Of a stretch of DNA of 24,270 nt, positions 1-8,835 are shown one piece after another. The notes under the pieces were generated by a model. That model did not search any database. It saw only the letters and a program-made list of their open reading frames with translations, and was not told where the DNA came from. Where the stretch lies: NCBI GenBank assembly GCA_023229575.1, contig JALNYZ010000049.1:1-24270 (forward strand). Direction: 5' to 3'. How positions within the stretch are numbered: position 1 is the stretch's first letter; every line of letters starts with the position of its first letter. The stretch is from Prolixibacteraceae bacterium (GTDB lineage: Bacteria > Bacteroidota > Bacteroidia > Bacteroidales > Prolixibacteraceae). The translations under genes and the position numbers were made by a program.

Positions 1-44
1 ATCGAATTGATCTAAAAGGAGAGTCTCTCAGAAAGAAAATTTAA
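1..44 (+). CDS. C-terminal end of an IstB-like IS21 helper ATPase (partial)
   Basis: The frame beginning at base 3 reads RIDLKGESLRKKI and then stops at 42-44. The wording (R-I-D/E-L-K-G-E-S-x-R-K-K) resembles the C-terminus of IstB-type ATP-binding proteins of IS21-family elements as I recall them. The call is supported by the IS21-like end sequence that follows directly. Only about 13 residues are visible, so neither domains nor intactness can be judged. Confidence 0.5.
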   Translation, partial: RIDLKGESLRKKI

Positions 45-71
45 TTTATATTTGCTTCATAAATCAACCCC

Positions 72-125
72 CATTCCGGTTGTACACTTTACTCCGGAAT
101 CATTGTACACATTGACCGGAATAAT
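72..125 (+). mobile_element. Probable IS21-family terminal repeats
   Basis: Two GTACA words (about 81-85 and 105-109) alternate with three CCGGA/TCCGG words, giving the pattern ATTCCGG - TTGTACA - CTCCGGAAT - ATTGTACA - ACCGGAAT. Repeated short internal motifs near the ends are typical of IS21-family elements. The block follows the IstB-like stop by about 30 bases, as expected for the end of such an element. The exact outer boundary and target duplication cannot be set without the other end. Confidence 0.5.
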
Positions 126-224
126 CAATACCACCTCAACTAACAATTTCAACTCCTAAAGAGAATAGGGAAAACGGTTAGAACCTGTTATCATTTTTAC
201 AGTAAATACAAATCCATGGTAATA

Positions 225-232
225 TAAATTTG
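225..232 (+). promoter_or_regulatory. Candidate -7 box for the polysaccharide operon
   Basis: TAAATTTG fits the Bacteroidota -7 consensus TAnnTTTG and lies 64 bases before the first glycosyltransferase start. No clear TTTG element is seen at the expected -33 spacing; only a T-run around 193-198 is nearby. It is the best promoter candidate between the IS21-like end and the first gene. Confidence 0.35.
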
Positions 233-295
233 CTGTATATCAATCTTCAAAAAAGACAGAGAAATTAATCCTCAAAAAAGAATTACAAGGAAACA

Positions 296-1525
296 ATGCC
301 AAGACTACTGCAAATACACGCTGAAGGGAATGCCGGTTCAGGAGGAGGGATTGCTGAAAATATCGGCAAATTAGCAATGAAAAACGGCTGGGAAAGTTAT
401 ATTGCTATAGGACGAAATATTAGAAAAAGCGAGTCCAAATTAGTTATTATTGGCAATCTTTTCAGTCAATTCTGCCACCTTATACTATCGAGATTGTTTG
501 ATATGCACGGATTTGGTTCCAAATATGCGACAAAAAAGCTTATCAGAAAGATTGATGAAATTCGCCCTGATATAATCCATCTTCATAGTTTACACGGGTA
601 TTACATAAATATAGCAATCTTGTTTAATCATCTAAAAGAGCTTCAAATTCCGGTTATTTGGACGTTTCATGATTGCTGGCCTTTTACCGGCCATTGTTCA
701 CATTTTTATGACAATGGTTGTATGAAATGGAAAAGTGTGTGTCATCATTGCCCTAAGAAGAAAGACTATCCGGCAAGCTGGTTATTTGATAGGTCAAGGC
801 AAAATTATTTTTTAAAAAAGAAATTGTTTACATCGGTCCCCAATATGGTAATTGTATCTGTTTCAAACTGGTTGAACAACCTCGTGGAAATGTCGTTTTT
901 TAAAGGAATGAACACTCAGGTCATTCATAATGGAATTGATATAGAATTATTTTCACCGACAGGTAAAGAGAATAGTATCAAAAGCAAATATAAAATTGAT
1001 AATTGTTTTTTGATTCTTGGAGTTGCTTATCCATGGGCAAAAGGGAAAGGGCTGTATGATATTTTTGAATTAAGCAACCACTTAAAACCCGACGAGAAGA
1101 TTATACTTGTTGGACTAAGTGATAAACAATTGAAAAAGTTGCCGGCTAATATTATTGGAGTAGGAAAAATTGGGATGGGAAAACACGACCATAAACACCC
1201 ATTAGTTGATTTCTATGACGCTGCTGATGTATTCCTGAATTTGTCGACCCAGGAAACTTTTGGTCTCACAACTGTAGAAGCCATGGCATGTGGCACTCCT
1301 ACAATCGTTTACAATGCAACGGCTTGTCCCGAAATCATTGATTCGGATACTGGAATTGTAGTTGGTAAAAACGATATCAAAGGTGTATTGGAAGCGATTT
1401 CAACGATAAAAAGAAACGGAAAGATGTACTATTCACATCAATGCAGGAACAGAGTATTGACTAAGTTCAATCAAACCGAGCGATTTCAGGAATATCTTGA
1501 TTTATATAAGAAATCAATAACCTAA
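296..1525 (+). CDS. Glycosyltransferase, family 4 (GT-B)
   Basis: Probably transfers a sugar from a nucleotide-sugar donor to a lipid-linked oligosaccharide at the cytoplasmic membrane. The N-terminal part carries a glycine-rich SGGGIAENI stretch (about 15-23) and the sequence TFHDCWPFTGHC, followed by a Cys-rich block with GC.KW and C..CP, seen in a subgroup of polysaccharide glycosyltransferases. The C-terminal half has the GT4 retaining signature: Glu320 and Glu328 in QETFGLTTVEAMACGTP, then ACPEII. Length (409 aa) is normal. The ATG at 296 follows a plausible purine stretch (ACAAGGAAACA). It is first in the operon, 42 bases before the next gene. Donor and acceptor are unknown. Confidence 0.9.
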   Translation: MPRLLQIHAEGNAGSGGGIAENIGKLAMKNGWESYIAIGRNIRKSESKLVIIGNLFSQFCHLILSRLFDMHGFGSKYATKKLIRKIDEIRPDIIHLHSLHGYYINIAILFNHLKELQIPVIWTFHDCWPFTGHCSHFYDNGCMKWKSVCHHCPKKKDYPASWLFDRSRQNYFLKKKLFTSVPNMVIVSVSNWLNNLVEMSFFKGMNTQVIHNGIDIELFSPTGKENSIKSKYKIDNCFLILGVAYPWAKGKGLYDIFELSNHLKPDEKIILVGLSDKQLKKLPANIIGVGKIGMGKHDHKHPLVDFYDAADVFLNLSTQETFGLTTVEAMACGTPTIVYNATACPEIIDSDTGIVVGKNDIKGVLEAISTIKRNGKMYYSHQCRNRVLTKFNQTERFQEYLDLYKKSIT

Positions 1526-1575
1526 TATTCTTTCCCAATATAAAAAGGGAATTATAGCCAATAAATTTGGAAAAT

Positions 1576-3633
1576 ATGGGGAATTATGGATTTGAAACGT
1601 TCAGTGTAGACAATGTAAATTCAGATGAATTCTCACTATTTGCCAATAAAAATATCTTCACTACCATTCCATGGATAAGATTTATCGCAGAAGACAATCG
1701 TGCAAAACCAATCATCATAAGAATTACAAAAGTTGGTACGTTCATCGGATATTTTTCCGGCTTATTGTTAAATAAATATGGCATAAAAATTTTTGGAAGC
1801 CCTTTCAAAGGATGGAGTACTTGCTTCATGGGTTTTGATCTGCTCGACAATCATGAGATTCCCGATATTTTATCTGAAATAATCAACTATATCTTCTCAA
1901 GTACAAAGTGCCATTATATAGAGATTGCTGAAAGAGCCATCACAATAAATGATGTTCCTGGAATGGCATTTAAGACAAGAGTGATGCATACTTTAGAGCT
2001 TGAAATTGGGAACAAAAGTGAGGAGGAAATTTTCAAGGAATTTAAGGGAGATTGCCGGACATTTATCAAACAATTTGAGCAACGCGGAGCCCAGATTGAA
2101 GTGGCAACACCTGATGATATCTTCGCTCAAGAATACCATGATCAACTTATTGATGTATTTAACAAGCAAGGACTTGTGCCAACCTATAGCCTGAATAAAG
2201 TAAAGATTTTATTGAAAAATCTAAAAGAATCAGGAATGCTATTGTGCCTGCGTGTGCGTGAACCAAATGGACAGAGTATCGCAAGTTCAATCTTTATTGG
2301 ACATAAAAAGAAATGTTTTTTTTGGGGAGCCGCCAGTTATCAGAGATTTCAAGCATATAGGCCTAATGAATACATGATTTGGTTTGCAATAAAATATTGG
2401 AAGAATCTGGGAATAGATACTTTTGATATGGTAGGATTCCGCGACTACAAACTTAAATTTGGTTCTCAAAAAAAAGAGTACACCAAAATAATTGCAGCCA
2501 AGAATCCTTTATTGATTTATCTTAGAGATCTCGCAGAGAAAGTTTTTTTTAATTTATTGAAAATCAGAGGGAGCAAAAAAATAGAAAAGACAATTAGAAA
2601 TGGTAATTTGACAATTAATAAAATAATTAATCAGGAAATCGCCCATTACTGCGATAATCAATTAAGAATATTTAGTAGATTTAATAAAATAACAATTCAA
2701 AAAAATAACAGTAAAGACATTATCATAAAGTTACCAGTAACTATAACTCAAAATTTACTGGGAATCAACAGATTGGCCAGAAGATTGCTCAGGCTGGATA
2801 AATCGTGCGTTTTACAAACCTATAATGGCTATATTGCTTTTTGGCAAAACAATGTATATCATATATCGAATGACAGTGACTATCCATTACTAACGTTGAC
2901 TATGACGGGTTGTAGAAATCCGTTACATAATTCAATTGCCAATGTTGATGGCCGTAACTTATATTTTGGTGAATATGGACAGCCACATCCTGATGGAAAA
3001 TCAATTTATCATAGTCAGGATGGTGGTCTGACATGGAAAAAGGTTTATAATATATCCTGTGATAAAATACGCCATATACATTCCTGCAAATGGGACCCAT
3101 ATGAAGAAAAGATATGGGTATTCACCGGTGATTTTGAAGGGCAGTCCTATGTATTATGCGCTGATCCTGATTTTAAAGAAATTGAATGGATCGGTGATGG
3201 GAGACAAAACTATCGGGCAGTAGATGCCGTATTTGAAAAAGACGCAGTGCACTGGATAATGGATTCTCCACTTTCAGAAGTCCACCATATACGATTAGAC
3301 CGTAAAACACGCAAAATCTCCATAGGTCAAGCATTTCCTGGTCCGGTATGGTACTTAAAGAAATTGGATGATGGAATCGTACTGGCTGGATCAGTCCAGG
3401 AAATTGGGCCATCACATAAAGATCAAAAAGTTCATCTTTTTGCTACCCGAAACCTAAAAAAATGGGTTGATATAGCACAATTTGAGCATGATGGTTACAA
3501 AAAAGGAATAATGAAATTTGGCGTAGCATCATTTGCGGAAGGCAATCAATCTTCAGATTTATTTTATATTCATTTTGAAGCTGTGAAGAAATTTGATGGG
3601 AAAGTGATTGAATGTAGTTTAAAAGGAATATAA
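1576..3633 (+). CDS. FemAB/GNAT-like protein fused to a BNR (sialidase-like) propeller
   Basis: The N-terminal half (about 50-320) resembles the FemAB/GNAT-like acyltransferases that transfer amino acids or acyl groups from CoA or tRNA carriers. Visible segments are the FI..F.QRGAQIE region, a long central helix region, and the terminal YKLKFGS strand. The C-terminal half (about 410-685) is beta-rich with an Asp-box, SQDGGLTW (483-490 counted from the TTG), typical of BNR/sialidase-type propellers. No signal peptide is seen, so the propeller would be cytoplasmic unless exported otherwise. I chose the ATG at 1576; an in-frame TTG at 1567 would add three residues. It sits between two glycosyltransferases, suggesting sugar modification. 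The substrate is unknown and the fusion is unusual. Confidence 0.75.
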   Translation: MGNYGFETFSVDNVNSDEFSLFANKNIFTTIPWIRFIAEDNRAKPIIIRITKVGTFIGYFSGLLLNKYGIKIFGSPFKGWSTCFMGFDLLDNHEIPDILSEIINYIFSSTKCHYIEIAERAITINDVPGMAFKTRVMHTLELEIGNKSEEEIFKEFKGDCRTFIKQFEQRGAQIEVATPDDIFAQEYHDQLIDVFNKQGLVPTYSLNKVKILLKNLKESGMLLCLRVREPNGQSIASSIFIGHKKKCFFWGAASYQRFQAYRPNEYMIWFAIKYWKNLGIDTFDMVGFRDYKLKFGSQKKEYTKIIAAKNPLLIYLRDLAEKVFFNLLKIRGSKKIEKTIRNGNLTINKIINQEIAHYCDNQLRIFSRFNKITIQKNNSKDIIIKLPVTITQNLLGINRLARRLLRLDKSCVLQTYNGYIAFWQNNVYHISNDSDYPLLTLTMTGCRNPLHNSIANVDGRNLYFGEYGQPHPDGKSIYHSQDGGLTWKKVYNISCDKIRHIHSCKWDPYEEKIWVFTGDFEGQSYVLCADPDFKEIEWIGDGRQNYRAVDAVFEKDAVHWIMDSPLSEVHHIRLDRKTRKISIGQAFPGPVWYLKKLDDGIVLAGSVQEIGPSHKDQKVHLFATRNLKKWVDIAQFEHDGYKKGIMKFGVASFAEGNQSSDLFYIHFEAVKKFDGKVIECSLKGI

Positions 3634-3690
3634 TACTTACTGTATGGATAGTAGGAAATGTTATGTTCTAATAAAATAGGAGTACACTCA

Positions 3691-4899
3691 ATGATGAATA
3701 TTTTATTTTTAACATTATCTCAAATCATCAGTGATATCTCCTCCCGTGGAATATATCCGGATTTATTGCGAAAATTCGCAAAAGAAGGTCATAAGGTGTT
3801 TATTGTGTGTCCATTCGAACGAAGGAAAAAGAAAGCCACTTGTTTAACTGCAAATGGCGGTGTGAATATATTAGGCATAAAAACATTCAACCTCACAAAA
3901 TCAAATATCCTTGAGAAGGGAATTGGGACTATTCTTATTGAATATCAATACCAGCAAGCCATAAAAAAGTATCTTCCTGATGTTCATTTTGATTTGGTGC
4001 TCTACTCTACTCCACCCATTACATTCAATCGGCTAATTAAATGGATAAAGCAAAAATCCGGTGCAAAAACATATTTGCTGTTAAAAGACATTTTTCCCCA
4101 GAATGCAGTTGACCTGGGAATGTTTTCAAAGATTAGCCCGATCTATTGGTTCTTTCGCAGAAAAGAAAAGGCGTTATATACTGTGTCAGAACATATCGGT
4201 TGCATGTCGCCCGCAAATGTAAAATACTTTTTAAACCATAATCTCGGGATTTCTAGAGAACGCGTGGAAGTTTGTCCGAATAGCATTGAACTACAGACTA
4301 AACTTGAATATGTTTATAAGGAAGCAATCCTTTTAAAATATGGATTGCCTTCAAATATACCTCTATATATTTATGGGGGTAATCTGGGTAAACCACAAGG
4401 AATCGATTTTCTGATAGAAGTATTGAAATCAAATTCGAACAGGTCGGATGTTTTCTTTTTAATCGCTGGGAATGGTACTGCTTACGATAAACTTGAAACC
4501 TGGTATAAAAATGAAAATCCAAGTAATGTATTGTTGCTGAGTCAAATGACCAAAGACGATTTTGAACAATTGGTAAGCGTGAGCGATGTCGGATTGATAT
4601 TCCTGGATAAAAGATTTACAATACCCAATTATCCATCCAGATTATTGTCCTATCTGGAAAACAAAATTCCTATCTTAATGGCAACTGACATTCATACTGA
4701 TATTGGACCTATCGCGGAAGAAAACGGTTATGGCTTTTGGGTTAAAAGTGGTGATTTAGATACATTTAATAATCGATTGAATTATCTTCTTACCAATAAA
4801 GAGCTAGTTACAAAGATGGGTGAAAAAGGATACCAATATTTATGTGAACATTATACAGTTGATAAGAGTTATGAAATAATCATGGCACATTTTAATTAA
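3691..4899 (+). CDS. Glycosyltransferase, family 4, WbuB-like
   Basis: Likely adds a sugar (often an N-acetylated deoxyhexosamine in this subgroup) during polysaccharide repeat-unit assembly. The protein has an N-terminal Rossmann-like half with SSRGIYPDLLRKFAKEGHKV, the segment LLLKDIFPQNAVDLGMF, and a C-terminal half with YGGNLGKPQGIDFL and PSRLLSYLENKIPIL, all typical of the WbuB-type GT4 group. An upstream in-frame ATG exists at 3658, but 3691 is preferred: AGGAG lies about ten bases before it and the strand-1 hydrophobic segment then starts at once (MMNILFLTLSQ). The stop is three bases before the next gene, so the two are probably co-translated. Confidence 0.88.
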   Translation: MMNILFLTLSQIISDISSRGIYPDLLRKFAKEGHKVFIVCPFERRKKKATCLTANGGVNILGIKTFNLTKSNILEKGIGTILIEYQYQQAIKKYLPDVHFDLVLYSTPPITFNRLIKWIKQKSGAKTYLLLKDIFPQNAVDLGMFSKISPIYWFFRRKEKALYTVSEHIGCMSPANVKYFLNHNLGISRERVEVCPNSIELQTKLEYVYKEAILLKYGLPSNIPLYIYGGNLGKPQGIDFLIEVLKSNSNRSDVFFLIAGNGTAYDKLETWYKNENPSNVLLLSQMTKDDFEQLVSVSDVGLIFLDKRFTIPNYPSRLLSYLENKIPILMATDIHTDIGPIAEENGYGFWVKSGDLDTFNNRLNYLLTNKELVTKMGEKGYQYLCEHYTVDKSYEIIMAHFN

Positions 4900-4902
4900 T
4901 TC

Positions 4903-5511
4903 ATGTACAGGGTATTTTTTAAACGCTTTTTCGATATTGTACTCTCTGCAGTCGCGATTGTTTTCTTAAGTCCACTATTGCTGATCATTACCATTTGGGT
5001 GCATTTTGGCAACAAAGGTGCAGGTGCATTTTTCACTCAGCAACGCCCGGGTAAAAATTCAAAAATCTTCAAAGTCTTCAAATTCAAAACTATGACGGAC
5101 GAATGCGATGCATCGGGAAGCCTCTTACCCGATGCACAACGTTTAACAAGGATTGGCCGTTTCTTCCGTTCAACATCACTGGATGAATTGCCCCAACTAT
5201 ATAACGTATTAAAAGGAGACATGTCAATCATTGGTCCCCGTCCCTTGTTGATCAAATATCTTCCACTCTATTCACCTGAACAGGCACGTCGCCATGAGGT
5301 AAAGCCCGGCATTTCCGGCTGGGCGCAATGTAACGGAAGAAATGCACTAAGCTGGCAGCAAAAATTTGAGTTAGATGTGTGGTATGTTGATCACTTATCT
5401 CTTAAAACCGATCTAAAAGTGATTATCTTGACCATTCAAAAAGTGATTAAAAGAGAAGGGATCAATTCGGCAACCGCAGCAACTATGGAGGCGTTTACTG
5501 GCAATAACTGA
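4903..5511 (+). CDS. Undecaprenyl-phosphate phosphoglycosyl transferase, PglC-like
   Basis: Small monotopic phosphoglycosyl transferase that moves a phospho-sugar from a UDP-sugar to undecaprenyl phosphate, starting repeat-unit synthesis. It has the N-terminal re-entrant membrane helix (about 9-35), FTQQRPG, KFKTM, the catalytic Asp94-Glu95 dyad in SLDELPQL, GDMSIIGPRPLL, and a C-terminus with GISGWAQCNGRNALSWQQKFELDVWYVD. The last segment closely resembles PglC enzymes that use UDP-diacetylbacillosamine. Length (202 aa) is normal for the short class. It begins three bases after the previous stop and is followed eight bases later by a PglD-like gene, the same partnership as in bacillosamine loci. 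The exact sugar is inferred. Confidence 0.88.
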   Translation: MYRVFFKRFFDIVLSAVAIVFLSPLLLIITIWVHFGNKGAGAFFTQQRPGKNSKIFKVFKFKTMTDECDASGSLLPDAQRLTRIGRFFRSTSLDELPQLYNVLKGDMSIIGPRPLLIKYLPLYSPEQARRHEVKPGISGWAQCNGRNALSWQQKFELDVWYVDHLSLKTDLKVIILTIQKVIKREGINSATAATMEAFTGNN

Positions 5512-5518
5512 AATACAT

Positions 5519-6163
5519 ATGCAAGACATTGCAATTTACGGGGCAGGAGGTTTTGGGAAGGAAGTGGCCTGTATCCTGAATAAAATCAACGAAAAAGAAC
5601 CTGTTTGGAACCTGCTCGGGTTCTTCGACGACGGGGTAAAAGAGGGTACACAAATCTCCCGTTTTGGCAAGGTTTTAGGGAACCGGGCCACCTTAAACAA
5701 CTGGCCGGACGCATTGTCCGTGGTTTTTGCCATCGGAACGCCCAAAATATTGCAGCTGCTTACCGACAAAATCACCAATCCCAACATCGATTTTCCAAAC
5801 ATCTATCACCCCGATGTTTTTTTTGCTGATCCGGAGTCCTTTGCAGCAGGAAAGGGCAACCTGGTTACCCGCGGCTGTAGTTTTTCGTGCGATGTTTCCA
5901 TAAGCAATTTCAACCAGTTCAACAGCATCTCGGCTCTGGCCCACGACGTAAAAGTGGGTTCGTACAATGTTTTTATGCCCTTAACCCGTATCTCAGGCGA
6001 AGTGTCTGTTGGGGATGCCAATTTCTTTGGGATTGGTGCAGTGGTGCTTCAGCAGTTGAAAATAGGCAACAACACGAGGATTGGGGCTGGCAGTTTGGTG
6101 ATGACCAAAACAAAGGACGGTTGTCTTTACATGGGAAACCCCGCCCGCAAAACAGAACTATAA
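5519..6163 (+). CDS. PglD/NeuD-like sugar N- or O-acyltransferase (left-handed beta-helix)
   Basis: Predicted to acylate an amino group (PglD class: C4-amino of a UDP-4-amino-6-deoxy sugar) or a hydroxyl (NeuD class). The N-terminal domain has the Rossmann-like start IAIYGAGGFGKEVACIL (about 4-20) and LLGFFDDG, which binds the UDP-sugar in PglD. The C-terminal half is a hexapeptide-repeat beta-helix with a candidate catalytic His in SALAHDVKVGSYN and a terminal GAGSLV...GNPAR. Length (214 aa) fits the family. It lies between the PglC-like gene and the acyl-assembly cassette, so its acyl donor could be acetyl-CoA or an unusual acyl-carrier-protein product; the latter is inference. Confidence 0.85.
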   Translation: MQDIAIYGAGGFGKEVACILNKINEKEPVWNLLGFFDDGVKEGTQISRFGKVLGNRATLNNWPDALSVVFAIGTPKILQLLTDKITNPNIDFPNIYHPDVFFADPESFAAGKGNLVTRGCSFSCDVSISNFNQFNSISALAHDVKVGSYNVFMPLTRISGEVSVGDANFFGIGAVVLQQLKIGNNTRIGAGSLVMTKTKDGCLYMGNPARKTEL

Positions 6164-6180
6164 TTTAATAATTATTCATC

Positions 6181-7275
6181 ATGGCCATATTTAAATTCGA
6201 AAACATCCGCATTGCCGGTATGGCAGCCGTGGTGCCAAAAAATACAGTAAAAACTGAAAGCTTTAAGAAAACTTTTGGCGATGAAGAGGTGGACAAATTC
6301 ATGTTGATGACCGGTATTACCGAAACCCGCCGCACAACTGAATTTCAGACAGCTTCTGATTTAGCCTATGTCGCAGCCTCCAACCTTTTAAAGCAACTTA
6401 ATATTTCCCCTGAGGAGATTGGGGCACTGGTTTTTGGGACCACAAGTCCCGATTATCGAAGACCCGCTTCAGCCTTTGTGATTCAGAAAAGACTTGGCCT
6501 TTCGGTTGAAACAGCCGTGTTTGACATTAGCCTGGGCTGTTCGTCGATGATTTATGGTTTTCAAGTAGTGGCTTCTATGATGAACAACTCGGATATCAAA
6601 AAGGCAATTTTGGTTTTGGGTGATACAGCATCCAAAACAACCCATCCAGAAGATCGCGCATCCATTATGATTGTTGGCGATACCGGTGTAGCCGTATTAC
6701 TTGAAAAAACAGAAGAACCGGTTCCGGTTACTTCGCTTGTGCGCTCTGATGGCAATGGATACAGATACCTGATTGTGCCCGGCGGAGGCTACCGTAACCT
6801 GAACGCAAGCCGGGAAGCGGAACTATGTGCCGACGGCAACAAAAGGTCGTTACACCATTCGTTTATGCAGGGCACATCTGTTTTCACTTTTACCATTTCC
6901 GATGTGCCCCGCCTCGTCAGGGACTATCTGACTTTAACCAATACTACGGTTGAGGATTATGATGTTTTTGCATTTCACCAGGCCAACATGTACATTCTAA
7001 AACAGATTGCTAAAAAACTTAAGATTCCACTGGAAAGAATGCCAATTTCAATCGACCGTTTCGGGAATACCTCAGGGGCCTCTCCCATTCTTACCTTGTG
7101 CGATGCATTTGGCAACAGTACCGAAAGAGAAATAAACACGATGCTTTGTGGTTTTGGCGTGGGATTATCGTGGGGCGTAACTTCAATGAAAATTAATACG
7201 GCAGGAATTTTTCCCGTTATGGAAGATGATACCGTATTTGAGGAGGGAATAATAAAATCAGTATCCGAACTTTAA
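6181..7275 (+). CDS. Beta-ketoacyl-ACP synthase III-like enzyme
   Basis: Thiolase-fold condensing enzyme that joins a short acyl starter with malonyl-ACP, or in some relatives acts as an acyltransferase. The triad is complete: Cys120 in SLGCSSMIYG, His266 in FHQAN, Asn296 in RFGNTSGAS. The GFGVGLSWG loop near the C-terminus is also typical. Length (364 aa) is slightly above housekeeping FabH (about 320-330), as in pathway-specific relatives. It starts 18 bases after the PglD-like gene and leads the carrier-protein cassette. An intact triad argues for real condensation. Starter unit and partner carrier protein cannot be read from sequence. Confidence 0.87.
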   Translation: MAIFKFENIRIAGMAAVVPKNTVKTESFKKTFGDEEVDKFMLMTGITETRRTTEFQTASDLAYVAASNLLKQLNISPEEIGALVFGTTSPDYRRPASAFVIQKRLGLSVETAVFDISLGCSSMIYGFQVVASMMNNSDIKKAILVLGDTASKTTHPEDRASIMIVGDTGVAVLLEKTEEPVPVTSLVRSDGNGYRYLIVPGGGYRNLNASREAELCADGNKRSLHHSFMQGTSVFTFTISDVPRLVRDYLTLTNTTVEDYDVFAFHQANMYILKQIAKKLKIPLERMPISIDRFGNTSGASPILTLCDAFGNSTEREINTMLCGFGVGLSWGVTSMKINTAGIFPVMEDDTVFEEGIIKSVSEL

Positions 7276-7288
7276 CAGACCTTGATTC

Positions 7289-8818
7289 ATGATCATTAAT
7301 ATTTTAGACTATCTCGAAAATTCAGCAAAAAAATTTCCTGATAAGACTGTATTTGCTGAACAGAACAAAAGCATTTCCTATTCGTTGCTGGTTGACAAGG
7401 CCAAACGCATTGGTACAAAAATACTCGATGAAACAGGAAACCTGAAGCGAAAACCGATTATAGTGTTTGTTGATAGGAACATCGAAAGTCTCGTGGTTTT
7501 TATAGGCGTTGCATACAGCGGCAACTTTTATGTCCCCATCGACCGATCGATGCCAAAGATGCGAATTGACCTAATACTAAAGACCTTGCAACCGGTTGCC
7601 ACCATTATTCTTGAATCGGAGGTTGATTTCGCAAAGGAGATTGCTCCCGACGTACGCACCCTGATTTACGAAGAGGCCTCAGCTTATCCGATAGATGAAC
7701 CCAGGTTGGCAGCAATAAGAAAACAGGCAATCGATACGGACCCTTTGTATGCGACCTTTACTTCCGGTTCAACCGGTATTCCGAAAGGTGTCATCACTTG
7801 TCAGCGATCGGTAATCGACATGACGGAAGCGCTCTTCACAACCTTTAATTTTGATGAACATTGCATCTTTGGAAATCAGAATCCATTCTATTTTGATGCC
7901 TCGATTAAAGATATTTACAGCACATTAAAGGGCGGAGGTACGATGGTGATTATCCCCAGGTCGTGCTTCACTTTTACCGGAAGCCTTGCCCCTTTTTTAA
8001 TGCAAAATTCTGTCAACACCATTCTTTGGTCGGCCGCTGCCATCGCCCTGGTAGCCAATACCAGCGCGTATGAATTTGAAAAACCATATTGTCTTGAGAA
8101 GGTGATGTTTTCGGGCGAGGTAATGCACAACAAAGCCCTCAACTACTGGAGAAAAAACCTGCCTGAAACCCTTTTTGTCAATCTCTATGGCCCAACCGAA
8201 ATAACTTCGGTATGTTCGTATTATATCGTAAACCGTCCGTTTGGTGATGACGAAGTTTTACCCATAGGTGAATCCTTCAAAAACACAGACATAATTATCC
8301 TTAACGAAAGCAACGAACTGGTAAAGGAGGATGAATCAGGAGAATTATGTGTTCGCGGTTGCTGTCTTGCCATGGGCTATTATAACAATCCTGAAAAAAC
8401 ACGGGAAGCCTTTATCCAGAATCCGCTGAACACCAGTTTCCCTGAAATTATTTATCGGACTGGTGACCTGGCAAAATACAATCAACAGGGCCAAATCATC
8501 TTTCTTTCGCGCAAAGACAACCAGGTAAAACACATGGGTCAAAGGGTCGAATTAGGAGAGATTGAAATCGTCGCTAATTCAATGGAATACCTGGATGCAT
8601 CGGTTTGTTTTTATGATCACGAAAAACAGAAGATTGTACTGGTATACCAGGGAATAAATGCAGATAAAAAATATATCCTAAATGGTGTTAAAGACAAACT
8701 TCCGAAATATATGTTCCCTAACATCCTAATTGAAATGAAGGAAATGCCCTACAACCTGAATGGTAAGATTGACCGCACATTGATAAAAACCCTTTACAGA
8801 CAAGGTGAGATAAGTTGA
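7289..8818 (+). CDS. AMP-forming acyl/aminoacyl-carrier-protein ligase, DltA-like
   Basis: Activates a carboxylic or amino acid with ATP and loads it on the phosphopantetheine arm of a carrier protein, probably the gene at 9659. The adenylation core motifs are in order: TSGSTGIPKGV (158-168), FDASIKDIY with Asp203, NLYGPTE, YRTGDLAKY, and C-terminal NLNGKIDR with the catalytic Lys493. In DltA and NRPS adenylation domains the Asp at the FD position contacts the substrate amino group, so its presence hints at an amino-acid substrate. Length (509 aa) matches DltA. No fused carrier or condensation domain. Its stop overlaps a possible TTG start of the next ORF, indicating tight coupling. Substrate unknown. 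Confidence 0.88.
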   Translation: MIINILDYLENSAKKFPDKTVFAEQNKSISYSLLVDKAKRIGTKILDETGNLKRKPIIVFVDRNIESLVVFIGVAYSGNFYVPIDRSMPKMRIDLILKTLQPVATIILESEVDFAKEIAPDVRTLIYEEASAYPIDEPRLAAIRKQAIDTDPLYATFTSGSTGIPKGVITCQRSVIDMTEALFTTFNFDEHCIFGNQNPFYFDASIKDIYSTLKGGGTMVIIPRSCFTFTGSLAPFLMQNSVNTILWSAAAIALVANTSAYEFEKPYCLEKVMFSGEVMHNKALNYWRKNLPETLFVNLYGPTEITSVCSYYIVNRPFGDDEVLPIGESFKNTDIIILNESNELVKEDESGELCVRGCCLAMGYYNNPEKTREAFIQNPLNTSFPEIIYRTGDLAKYNQQGQIIFLSRKDNQVKHMGQRVELGEIEIVANSMEYLDASVCFYDHEKQKIVLVYQGINADKKYILNGVKDKLPKYMFPNILIEMKEMPYNLNGKIDRTLIKTLYRQGEIS

Positions 8819-8835
8819 TTTTGAAGCAAGGTGCA

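Noticed and set aside
4903..6163. Naming the genes pglC and pglD outright
   Set aside because: Motifs fit, but sugar specificity cannot be read from sequence and the acyl donor of the PglD-like enzyme may differ.
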